DNA of 64,000 bases, taken from Streptomyces sp. DG2A-72. GTDB taxonomy: Bacteria; Actinomycetota; Actinomycetes; Streptomycetales; Streptomycetaceae. Below are positions 33,607-42,261 of this stretch, one piece after another; position 1 is the stretch's first letter, and the number at the start of each line of letters is the position of its first letter. Both the position numbers and the translations under genes were made by a program. Under the pieces are notes generated by a model, which worked only from the letters and a program-made list of their open reading frames with translations, was not told the origin of the DNA and did not search any database. Where the stretch lies: positions 2,070,001-2,134,000 of the forward strand of contig NZ_JASTLC010000001.1 in assembly GCF_030499575.1 (NCBI RefSeq). Direction: 5' to 3'.

Positions 33607-36600
33607 CGGGCTCCTCCGGCAGGTACGAACACGTAGACGCCGAGGCGGTCGACGGGGCCCGCGGGCGTCACGGTGATGCGGCGGGCCGCCGCGGCGCCCA
33701 GGGCACGGCCGCGTTCGCCCGCGGCCTCGCGGACGCGCAGATGGGCGGCGGCGAGCTGATCCGCCAGCTCCTGGCCGTGGTGCAGCAAGTGGTCGCGTAC
33801 TTCGGGGAGTTCGAGTTCGCCGAGGGCGCGCCTTATGGTGCGGTGCCGCAGTTCGGGCATGACGTTCCCGTCAGGAGTGGCGGCGAGCAGGGTGGCGGTC
33901 TCCTCGTCGTCCAGCCATTCGAGGCCGCCCTCGTCGTCCGGGCGCCAGGCGAGGACACGGGCGTCCTCGGCGACGAGTTCCTTGGGACGCGGGGAGTTCT
34001 TCAGGGGCAGGCTGAGCTTGAACCGGTAGCGGGCGAGCAGCAGCACGGTGTAGATGTCGACGGCCTTGCTGCGTACGACGCCGAGACGGCGGGCGGGGCG
34101 GTCCTGGTCGCGGATGGCCGGATCGAGCGCTGAGTCCAGCACGTACCGGGCGATGGCACGGACCGCCGGGTCGGTGCGGACCAGGGCCTGTTCGCCCTTG
34201 GGAACGGGCAGGTCCTCTCGGAAGACCAGCTCGCGGGGACTGCCGGCAGCGCGGGCCCGCCCCCTGGCGGCCGTGCGGGCGGCGGCGCGTCCGGTGCCCG
34301 CGGCAGCGGTGGCCTGGTCGTCGGTGTCGTAGATGCCGAGAGAGTGCCGTAGTCCCGGGGGCAGCGGGCCCGCCTGGACGGTGAATCCGGCCCCTCGGGT
34401 GTCCGTGCGGACGGGGGCGCGCAGGGCCGCCAGAGACTCCCGTGTGAAGACGGCGATGTCGCGGGGTTCGCCCAGGACCTGGCGCAGGGCGCGGATCTCG
34501 TTCTCGACGTCCTGGGGGCGCAGGGCGGAGTGGGCGAACTTGGTGGGCACCTTGGACTCGCGGTCTGCGGCGCTCTCCCATTCGCGGTGCAGTGCGTCAC
34601 GGGCCCGGCCCAGTTCCTCGTCGGTGCCGAAGTCCAAGGCCAGCTGGTCGGGGGCCACCGCCTCGGGACGGCCGCGCAGCAGCAGGCTGCGGGTGAGCGC
34701 CTGCAGGACACCTTCGCCCGCGTCGGGAACGGGGAGGGCGACGCCGGTCTGGCGGGCGATGTCCTGGTGCTTGCGGATCAGTACTTCCAGGACGATTCCG
34801 TCGATGCCGGTGTCCGTCTCGTACAGGGTGACGGCCTTCACGTTCTCGCTGCGCTGGCCGAACCGGTCGACCCGGCCCTCGCGCTGCTCGTGGCGCGTGG
34901 GGTTCCAGGACAGGTCGTAGTGGAGGACTGCGCTGAACCGCTCCTGGAGGTTGACTCCCTCGGAGAGGCAGTCGGTGGCGACCAGCACTTGGCGGCCGGA
35001 GCGGGCGGCGAGCTCGGCGATGCGCTTCTCGCGGGCCTCCGGCGGGAGATCACCGGTGACCGCCTCGACGTGGACACGGCGTTCGAGTGCCTCCGCCAGA
35101 TACCAGCGGACGTAGCGGGCGGTGGGAATGTACCGGCAGAACACGATGGGGTCGTGGCCTTCGTCGATGAGGGCGGTGACCTCGTCGACGAGGAGGCGCA
35201 GCTTGGCGTCGTGCTCGGGGCCCGCGAGGGCCACGGCGCGCTTGGCGAACGCCTTGAGATGCGGGTCCACGGGGCGGCGCTTGTCCTGGCCCGCCGTGGT
35301 CGACTCGCCTGACGTGCCGTCGGGAGCGACCGTCCCGGGCTCACCCTGCCCGACCGGTGTTTCCGGTCCGTTCGCTTCCGCGGTGGCCAAGCCATCCTCC
35401 GGTGCGAGGACCGCACCCGGTACCGCGTCCAGGCCCTCCACGGCCTCCTCGTCGGTGGTCTCCAGCACGGACTCGCGGCCGAGCCGGTCGGCCTCCTGCG
35501 GGGTGCGGGCCGCGCTGACCGCCGCCCGGGTGGTGAGGGTGGCCTCGGCGGCGTCCGGGGAGGACAGCACGCAGCGCAGCAGGGCCAGCACCGACCACCA
35601 GCTCATGCGGTTGCGCAACTCGCCATCGGTGTGACGCACTTGTTCGCGGGCGTAGCCGATGACGTCGGCCACGAATTCCGCGTACGCCGAGTCCAGGCGG
35701 TAGGGAACCTCGCGGAGCAGCCGGTCGCCGGGGAACGGAGTGTCCTCGCCGAGGAAGGACTTGATGTCGCGGCGCCTGCGCTGGACCAGGTGGCGGGCGA
35801 GGCGGTCGCGGTGTGCGGGGATCGTCGGGTCGAGGGCGGCGAGCTTCGGGTCGAGCAGTCCGGTGAGCTTGGCGAAGGCGTCGCTGTCGCCGCTGTGCGG
35901 GGTAGCGGTGACCAGGAGCAGGTGACGTCCGGGATCTTCCGCGAGTCCCTTGAGGAGTTCGTAGCGCTGCTGACGGCCGGCGCCCGCGCCGATGCATGTG
36001 TGAGCTTCGTCGACGATGAGCAAATCGGGGCAGGTACGCAGGAAGGCGTCGCGGCGCTCACGCTGCTTGATGAAGTCGGTGGAGACGATCGTGTACGGGT
36101 AGCGATCGAAGATCGTCTGGTCGGGGTCGATGATGCCTCGTTCGAGGCGGGCGGCGGTGGACGGCAGGACGAGTTCCGCATCGAGGCCGAACTTGTCGTG
36201 GAGTTCGCGCTGCCACTGCTCGGCCAGCGCGGGGGAACACAGGACGGACAGTTTGACAGCCGAGCCCTGTTCCAGGAGTTCCCTGGCGATCAGGGCGGCT
36301 TCGACGGTCTTGCCGATGCCGACGTCGTCGCCGATCAGCAGCCGTACGGTGTCCATGCGTAGGGCCACCATGAGTGGCACCAGCTGATACTGGCGTGGCT
36401 GTACGGCGATTCCGGACAGGCAGCGGAAAGGGCCCGCGCTGGACGTGGCGGTGATCCGCAGCGCGGTGCGCAGGAGGGACGCGGACGCGAAGTCCCCGAT
36501 GTCCTCCCCGCCGGGGAACAGGTCCCCGGCGGCCTCGTCGGGGTCCGGAAGCGGCGGCAGACTCGGCGCGGCGAAGCCGGGGTCGGCCGTCTCGTCGGGG

Positions 36601-36734
36601 AACAGCATGGTGTCGAACTCGCTGTCCCCGTCGAGCGGACGGGCGATCACGAAGTCGTCCGTGGTACCCGGGAGCACCACCCAGTCGCGGCCGCGGGCCG
36701 ACACCAGGGAGCCGGGGGTGTGCCGGGGGCTCAT
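33603..36734 (-). CDS. SNF2-family helicase, DrmD-like
   Basis: 1043 residues from ATG 36734, overlapping the preceding helicase stop (ATGA). An N-terminal beta-rich part (PGSLVSARGRDWVVLPG) is followed by the SF2 motor: Walker A GDDVGIGKT (about 135), DEAH in LLIVDEAHTC (about 240), VTATPHSGD, then the second RecA lobe with DCLSEGVNLQE and QREGRVDRFGQ (about 615). This order and the N-terminal PG-LV-RGR-WVVLP segment resemble DrmD of class 1 DISARM. An acidic/low-complexity stretch (about 430-520) separates the lobes. A DNA translocase acting with the coupled methyltransferase is likely. Confidence 0.87.
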   Translation of the reverse strand: MSPRHTPGSLVSARGRDWVVLPGTTDDFVIARPLDGDSEFDTMLFPDETADPGFAAPSLPPLPDPDEAAGDLFPGGEDIGDFASASLLRTALRITATSSAGPFRCLSGIAVQPRQYQLVPLMVALRMDTVRLLIGDDVGIGKTVEAALIARELLEQGSAVKLSVLCSPALAEQWQRELHDKFGLDAELVLPSTAARLERGIIDPDQTIFDRYPYTIVSTDFIKQRERRDAFLRTCPDLLIVDEAHTCIGAGAGRQQRYELLKGLAEDPGRHLLLVTATPHSGDSDAFAKLTGLLDPKLAALDPTIPAHRDRLARHLVQRRRRDIKSFLGEDTPFPGDRLLREVPYRLDSAYAEFVADVIGYAREQVRHTDGELRNRMSWWSVLALLRCVLSSPDAAEATLTTRAAVSAARTPQEADRLGRESVLETTDEEAVEGLDAVPGAVLAPEDGLATAEANGPETPVGQGEPGTVAPDGTSGESTTAGQDKRRPVDPHLKAFAKRAVALAGPEHDAKLRLLVDEVTALIDEGHDPIVFCRYIPTARYVRWYLAEALERRVHVEAVTGDLPPEAREKRIAELAARSGRQVLVATDCLSEGVNLQERFSAVLHYDLSWNPTRHEQREGRVDRFGQRSENVKAVTLYETDTGIDGIVLEVLIRKHQDIARQTGVALPVPDAGEGVLQALTRSLLLRGRPEAVAPDQLALDFGTDEELGRARDALHREWESAADRESKVPTKFAHSALRPQDVENEIRALRQVLGEPRDIAVFTRESLAALRAPVRTDTRGAGFTVQAGPLPPGLRHSLGIYDTDDQATAAAGTGRAAARTAARGRARAAGSPRELVFREDLPVPKGEQALVRTDPAVRAIARYVLDSALDPAIRDQDRPARRLGVVRSKAVDIYTVLLLARYRFKLSLPLKNSPRPKELVAEDARVLAWRPDDEGGLEWLDDEETATLLAATPDGNVMPELRHRTIRRALGELELPEVRDHLLHHGQELADQLAAAHLRVREAAGERGRALGAAAARRITVTPAGPVDRLGVYVFVPAGGAR

Positions 36735-39700
36735 CGGGTGCCTCGTCCCGGGCCGAAGACGTTCGGGTGTGCGCGCACCGTGCTGTGCCACTCCTTGTCG
36801 CTGTCACTGCCGATTTCGATCACCAGCCAGCTGCGGTTCTCCAGCCGCGTCCTGGCTCGTGTGTCGCGCGTGTCGCTCGGAGCGCTGTGACCGGGAAGGT
36901 CCAGGAAGACCGCGACGTCCGCGTCCGACAGACGGTAGACGAAGTCCGGCACCGCACGCGCCGAGGCCACCTCCTCGCTGGTGGCGTCGGGAAGCCGGTA
37001 GCCGTTCTCGCGCAGCCACCGCACGAAGTCGCCACCGCTGTCATGCGGGCTCCGGGCTGCCAGATCGGCCGCGTGCAGTATGGGGTTGGCGGCCTGCGGC
37101 TGCTGCTGGACGGCGCGGCTCTCGGCGAGGTCACGGAGCAGGTCGACCGCGGACAGCCGCCGGATGTCGGGATGGAAGCGCTGGTTGTGGTAGGTGAGCA
37201 GGCAGTCGTAGCAGCCGAACTCGCAGCGCTCCCGGGCTCCCTTGGCCTGGCCGAGGTCCGTGCCGTCGGGTTTGACGTGGATGATCTCCAGGGCCTGCTC
37301 GGCCACGGCGCCCAGCGCGTCCTCGTCGTCGTGGAGCAACCGCAGGACGCCCGCGCCGCCCTCCGCTCCCTCGACGAAGAGCATGCGTGCCCGACCGTCG
37401 GGGTCGGGGAGGTCCTCGCTGTTGAGTTCGGCGTCCTCCAGTTGGTAGTACGCCTCGATACCGCGCTCCAGGGCGTAGCGCAGGGTGACGGCGGTATGGC
37501 GGTCGACCGGCGCGGCCAGTCTCAGTACGGCGATGTTCTTGCTGTCCTGGACGTAGGGCACGACCTTGAACGTGCTGCGAGCGCTCTCGAAGGTGGCCAG
37601 GGCCTCCTGCTCCGCGGAGCTCTCCGGGCGCTCGGCCGCGGCCTTTCCCTCACTCAGCCAGCGACCGGAGACCGGGTCCAGCCAGAATCCGACATCGCTG
37701 CGGATCTTGCGTTTGCGGCGGCCCAGGTTGATCACATGGACGGCGGCGTCTCCGTACGTCAGCTCGGCGACCGCCCGTTCCGTTCCGTCGGGGGCGGGTC
37801 GTCTGATGTCGGCCGTCAGACTGCCGTGGTGGAAGCGGTAGGCCGTGCGCAGCTCGAACCCTTCCTTGAGGCGCTCCTCCTCGTCGGAGGAGATACGGCG
37901 ACGGGGCTCGGCGTACACCGTGGTGAGCTGCATGAGGCGGTTGAGGATCTGGACGAGCGGGGCGCCACAGCCCACACAGGTGTCGCGGCCCTCGCTACGC
38001 TCGTGCCAGTAGCCGCAGGCCCGGCAGACCTTGGCATCGATAGTCGCGATCTGCCCGGGGTTGTCACTGATCGGTACCTGGACGTTCGACACCGTGTAGC
38101 GGCGGCCCTCGTGGTAGATCAGGGCACCGGGGCCGAACTCGCCGATGGCGATGAACCGGGGACGCTGGATGTAGGCCCCGCGCTTCTGTCCGTACCGGCT
38201 CTCGCCGCGCTCCCCGGGAACGTACGCGGCCAGGGGTAGGCGGGGAAACGAGTAACCGGGCAGGAAGCCCTCGGAGGCGAAGTAGCGGTAGGTGTAGAAG
38301 TCGGAGAACGAGTCCTCGTGGTTGTCGGAACTCTCGTTGCGCAGCAGCTTCAGCTGGTTCTCGGCCTGGGCACGGCGAGCCTGGGCACGGCGACGGTCGC
38401 GTGAGCTACCGGACGTGTCATCGGCGAGGCGGTGCTGTTCGGCGCGCTCCTCGAAGGCCCTGCGGTACAGCCGGCGCCACCGGTCGCAGGCGGCGTCGAA
38501 GCGGCGCAGGGTATCCCGGACCCGGTCGGTGACCCAGCCGTCGTACCACCACGAGGTGGTGACGAGATCGTCCGCGAGAGGAGCGAGGAGCTCGGTGCAG
38601 CGGGCGATGGCGCGCTGCCGCGCGGTCTCGCTGTCGAGGGCGGTGGACAGCTTCGTGTGGAGGGGCAGGGGCAGCGGCTCCCCGGGCTTCCCGATAGCCC
38701 TGATGTCGATGATCTCGGTCATTGAGGAGCCCAGAGGCGCCTGGGTCTCCGCCAGCCAGACAGCCTGGACGTGCGAGCGCAGCAGGTCCTCGTTGGTGAG
38801 GTCGATCCGCGGCGGGGCGACGCTGCCGGAGACCATGAGTCCGGAACGGCGGAAGTAGTACTGGTCGTGGGCGCTGCCGGTGGAGCAGTACGTGGTGACC
38901 AGAGCGGGCTGGCCGGAACGGCCGGCCCGGCCGGAGCGCTGCGCGTAGTTGGCAGGCGTGGGTGGGACGTTGCGCATCGCCACGGCGTTGAGCTCGGCGA
39001 TGTCGACGCCCAGTTCCATGGTGGGCGAGCAGTAGAGCAGCGGCAGATCGCCGTCCCTGAAGGCGTCCTCGCGGATCTGCCGCATCGTGGACTCGACCTG
39101 GGCCGTGTGCTCCCGGGCTTCCAGACCCCCGAGTTCCGCGGCTGTCTCGCGGTAGAGATCGCGGAAGAACGGATTGACCCGCGCGGTCATCTCCGGGTCG
39201 AGGGTCTTGCGTACGGGGTCGGGCTCCGCGCTCTCTCCGTCGCCCGGCTGCCAGATCAGGGAGGAGACGCACAGCTGGCGAGCGGGACGTCCGTCCGGCC
39301 CCTCGTCCACGACGGTAAGCAGGCCGGTCCTCGTCAGCACGTCCAGCAGGTGGTGGATGACCACGTCCGCGTCGGCGACCAACATCTCCTTCCCTGCCAG
39401 CTGAGGCAGCGCCCCGAATGCTCCGGCCCTGCGGAGATAGCGTCCGTAACCACCTCGGGCACCGAAGTAGACGGCGTCCGCGGACGGGGCGCCCTTGGGT
39501 CCGGGGCCCGCGAACGCCACCCGGGAGGGAGTGCGCGGATCGTTCTCCGGGATCGCCCAGATGCCTGCCAGATGCTTCTCGCTGACGGCCACCAACTGAT
39601 CGTGGCCGAGCTTGGTGAGACGCTTCTCGTCGACGGCCAGGGCACGGCGCAGTTCGTCGAGGAGCGTGCGAGCAATCTCCTCCCGATGGGCCGGGGTGTC

Positions 39701-42010
39701 GCCCTCAAGAGCCCAGTGGGTGCCCCGCCACTCCTCCTCGTCGGAGGCGATCTCCGCGAGGGACGTGTAGTCGAAGCGGAGCAGGCCTGTCTGGGAAAGG
39801 TTGGGCATGGTCAGCCGCCAGCCCCGCTCCAGATCTGCATAGAGCCGATACGTCAGCGCCGACCGCATCGCGGACAGGCTGTCCTCAAGCTGCCGGTACT
39901 TCACTTCGGGCTTCTGCGCGAAAGCCGTCAGCGGCAGGGCCAGCGCCTCCGCGACGGCCTCGGGCAGGGTGTCGTGCCGCAGGCCTGCCGGGCCTGCCTC
40001 GCGCAGCGCCCGGTACAGCGCGCCCCTGATCTGGGTGACCTGCGCGAAGTCGTTGAAGTGTCCGGCCTGGAGGCTGGCGTCCTGGCGGTTGTCCACGAAG
40101 GTCAGCAACTTGCGGGCGCGCGGCTTGAGTTCGGGCTGTCGGCGCAGGGAACGTACGACACTGGCACTCACCAACGACACGGCGGAGCTGCGGCCCTCGG
40201 CCGAGAAGGTGGCCAGCTTGGCGAAGTCCCGTACGCGCAGCTGCTCGTAACTGACCCGGCAGCGCGGGCAGAAGCGGAAGGGGGCGGCGATCCACCAGGC
40301 ACGCAGGCCAGCCCCCGGCTCGGTGGTCACACCGTCGGGCCCTATCCACACCTCCTGGGGCAGATCACCTGAACGGCGCTGGACGACGACGCGCTGTCCG
40401 TTGTCGTCGGTCTCGACCCAACTGGCCGGAAGCCGCTCCAAGACCTCTTCCAGAGTGTCGGGCCAGGGCCGCTCCTGGTCGACGTACAAGTAGCCGTCAC
40501 CCGGCTCGGCGGGGGCGTCGGGATCCTGGCGAGCGACGTACCGCCCGGTCCGGGGGCCTCCCTCGACCGTGACGACCGGGAAGTCGTGGCCGCACTCGCG
40601 GCAGAAGGCGAGCGGGACCAGCGGCCACGCCGGGTTGCCGGGCACTCTGACCTGGTACTGGCTGGTCAGGTGCCGGGCATCCGACGGTTCGAGACTGGCG
40701 TAGACCGTGTCGCCCTTGGACAGGAACTGGTGCAGGCGGAACGCGAACAGCGGTCGGCCGGCCCGGTCCTTGGTGCGTGCCCCCGCCTCCAGCATGGTTT
40801 CGATCGCGCGGGCACAGGCGGTCTCATCCTCGTCGCACTCCTTGCGGAGGTCGACCGCCGCCGCCGGAATGGTGGTGGGGCGGCGGCGCTTGAGACGTCC
40901 GGTGCCCGCCTCCTTGTCGAGTCCGAAGGTGTCCTCGATCCAGACGGCGAGCGGATCCTGGCTAAGCGGGAGGTACGTGTCGGGCAGCTCGGCGGAATCG
41001 GTCGCGGCACGTCGTACGGCTGCGGCAAGCGCCGCACGTAGCTCGCTGTCGGGCAGTGGCCGACGACCGGGGTCGGTCGCGCGTTGCAGGCTCTCCCCGA
41101 TCACCCGGTCCGGCCGCACTGGCGTACCGAACAGGCGGCTGGCGACCTCGGACACCGTCTGACGCGTCTCGGCGAACGTCTCGGCGGTGGCCATGGTCGC
41201 CGAGGTTCCCACGCACTGAAGGCCGGGGGCCTCACAGGCATCACGCAGTCTTCGCACGAGAAGAGCGACATCGGCGCCCTGGCGCCCCCGGTAGGTGTGG
41301 AGTTCGTCCAGGACGAGGAAGCGCAGACCCTTCGCCGCCTCGATCAGCTTCTGCCGTTCCTCAGGGCGGGTGAGCAGGTACTCAAGCATCATGTAGTTGG
41401 TGAGCAGGATGTCCGGCTTACGGCTCAGCACGGACCTCTTCTGATCCTTGCGCTCCTGCCCCGTGTACCGGTCGAACGTGACCGCGCCGTGCTGCTCCGG
41501 GGGAACCCCCCAACGCAGATAGCGCTCCAGCTCGTTCCTCTGACTGTTGGCAAGCGCGTTCATCGGATAGACAACGATCGCGGAAATGCCGTCGAGGTTG
41601 GGCTCTCGCAATACCGAGTCGACGATGGGAATGAGGTAAGAGAGGCTCTTACCTGATCCCGTACCGGTCGTCAGGACGTACGACTCACGCGACCTGGCCG
41701 CCTCGATCGCCTTGCGCTGGTGGTGGTAGAGGGTGAGCGTACGGTTGCCCGCGTCCTCCGGGTCCCGCTTCTCACGGAAGTAGTAGTCCCTGCAGTCGCG
41801 GTGCAACACGTTGTCGTCGACGAGCCCGTCGACCGTTCCGCCGCTTCGGAAGTTCGGGTTGAGGGAGATCCAGGGATCGGGCCAACGGGTCTTGTCCCTG
41901 CGCTCCTCGTCGAGATGGTTCCTGATGGCCGGATCCCGCACCCATACCAAGGAGGTCGTGAAGTCGTCGTAGTCCTTGATGAGCTGCCGATGCGCTCCGA
42001 ACACGTCCAT
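36731..42010 (-). CDS. Giant DEAD/DEAH-box helicase with C-terminal DUF1998
   Basis: 1759 residues from ATG 42010; an in-frame start at 42097 would add 29 residues but has no better site. RecA lobe 1: TTGTGSGKS (about 112), LDELHTYRG (about 233), VGTSATMA. Lobe 2: YCSPTMELGVDIAELN and QRSGRAGRSGQ (about 1025). Zinc-type Cys pairs occur at FCRECGHDF, FCPRCRVSY and CRACGYWHER...CVGCGAP, and the DUF1998 signature CEFGCYDCLLTYHNQ lies near 1595. This unites in one chain what DISARM splits into DrmA and DrmB; the layout also resembles MrfA/YprA-like helicases. First gene of a three-gene coupled operon. Confidence 0.9.
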   Translation of the reverse strand: MDVFGAHRQLIKDYDDFTTSLVWVRDPAIRNHLDEERRDKTRWPDPWISLNPNFRSGGTVDGLVDDNVLHRDCRDYYFREKRDPEDAGNRTLTLYHHQRKAIEAARSRESYVLTTGTGSGKSLSYLIPIVDSVLREPNLDGISAIVVYPMNALANSQRNELERYLRWGVPPEQHGAVTFDRYTGQERKDQKRSVLSRKPDILLTNYMMLEYLLTRPEERQKLIEAAKGLRFLVLDELHTYRGRQGADVALLVRRLRDACEAPGLQCVGTSATMATAETFAETRQTVSEVASRLFGTPVRPDRVIGESLQRATDPGRRPLPDSELRAALAAAVRRAATDSAELPDTYLPLSQDPLAVWIEDTFGLDKEAGTGRLKRRRPTTIPAAAVDLRKECDEDETACARAIETMLEAGARTKDRAGRPLFAFRLHQFLSKGDTVYASLEPSDARHLTSQYQVRVPGNPAWPLVPLAFCRECGHDFPVVTVEGGPRTGRYVARQDPDAPAEPGDGYLYVDQERPWPDTLEEVLERLPASWVETDDNGQRVVVQRRSGDLPQEVWIGPDGVTTEPGAGLRAWWIAAPFRFCPRCRVSYEQLRVRDFAKLATFSAEGRSSAVSLVSASVVRSLRRQPELKPRARKLLTFVDNRQDASLQAGHFNDFAQVTQIRGALYRALREAGPAGLRHDTLPEAVAEALALPLTAFAQKPEVKYRQLEDSLSAMRSALTYRLYADLERGWRLTMPNLSQTGLLRFDYTSLAEIASDEEEWRGTHWALEGDTPAHREEIARTLLDELRRALAVDEKRLTKLGHDQLVAVSEKHLAGIWAIPENDPRTPSRVAFAGPGPKGAPSADAVYFGARGGYGRYLRRAGAFGALPQLAGKEMLVADADVVIHHLLDVLTRTGLLTVVDEGPDGRPARQLCVSSLIWQPGDGESAEPDPVRKTLDPEMTARVNPFFRDLYRETAAELGGLEAREHTAQVESTMRQIREDAFRDGDLPLLYCSPTMELGVDIAELNAVAMRNVPPTPANYAQRSGRAGRSGQPALVTTYCSTGSAHDQYYFRRSGLMVSGSVAPPRIDLTNEDLLRSHVQAVWLAETQAPLGSSMTEIIDIRAIGKPGEPLPLPLHTKLSTALDSETARQRAIARCTELLAPLADDLVTTSWWYDGWVTDRVRDTLRRFDAACDRWRRLYRRAFEERAEQHRLADDTSGSSRDRRRAQARRAQAENQLKLLRNESSDNHEDSFSDFYTYRYFASEGFLPGYSFPRLPLAAYVPGERGESRYGQKRGAYIQRPRFIAIGEFGPGALIYHEGRRYTVSNVQVPISDNPGQIATIDAKVCRACGYWHERSEGRDTCVGCGAPLVQILNRLMQLTTVYAEPRRRISSDEEERLKEGFELRTAYRFHHGSLTADIRRPAPDGTERAVAELTYGDAAVHVINLGRRKRKIRSDVGFWLDPVSGRWLSEGKAAAERPESSAEQEALATFESARSTFKVVPYVQDSKNIAVLRLAAPVDRHTAVTLRYALERGIEAYYQLEDAELNSEDLPDPDGRARMLFVEGAEGGAGVLRLLHDDEDALGAVAEQALEIIHVKPDGTDLGQAKGARERCEFGCYDCLLTYHNQRFHPDIRRLSAVDLLRDLAESRAVQQQPQAANPILHAADLAARSPHDSGGDFVRWLRENGYRLPDATSEEVASARAVPDFVYRLSDADVAVFLDLPGHSAPSDTRDTRARTRLENRSWLVIEIGSDSDKEWHSTVRAHPNVFGPGRGTR

Positions 42011-42261
42011 GCTCTTACCGATCTCCCTTGCGCTTCGGGCGCGGCTACCGCTGCACCATCTGGCGGGCAGCGGAAACAAGACGGGAGGAGGGCCCATTCC
42101 CCCCGTGGGCTCCAGTCCTTCACCTTACTGGCCACTGGCGACACTGCTGCCTCATGCGGTGTTCTGCTCGGCGTGAATCCGTTGGAATCCAGAGTGTCAG
42201 CGCTGCATGATTCACTGCGAGACGAATACATCTCGCTGACAGTGACAAGGGGAGGCCGCTC
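42011..42261. promoter_or_regulatory. Divergent promoter region, helicase operon / tldD
   Basis: 251 bases without a gene. TGTCAGCG (42195-42202) and CGCTGACA (42234-42241) form an 8-bp inverted repeat with a 31-base spacer near tldD; a CATGATTCA / GAATACATC AT-rich patch between them could hold the tldD -35/-10. The right end of the accessory block lies in this segment. Confidence 0.45.

Noticed and set aside
38771..40372. Plus-strand open frame inside the giant helicase
   Set aside because: Antisense of conserved helicase motifs; no ribosome site and no recognisable domain.
29140..42010. BREX system
   Set aside because: The methyltransferase resembles PglX in part, but there is no PglZ phosphatase, BrxC ATPase or BrxL/Lon-like gene.
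21370..42261. Integrated phage or ICE
   Set aside because: No integrase, transposase, relaxase or tRNA-derived attachment site is seen at either border, so the accessory block cannot be called a mobile element from this window.
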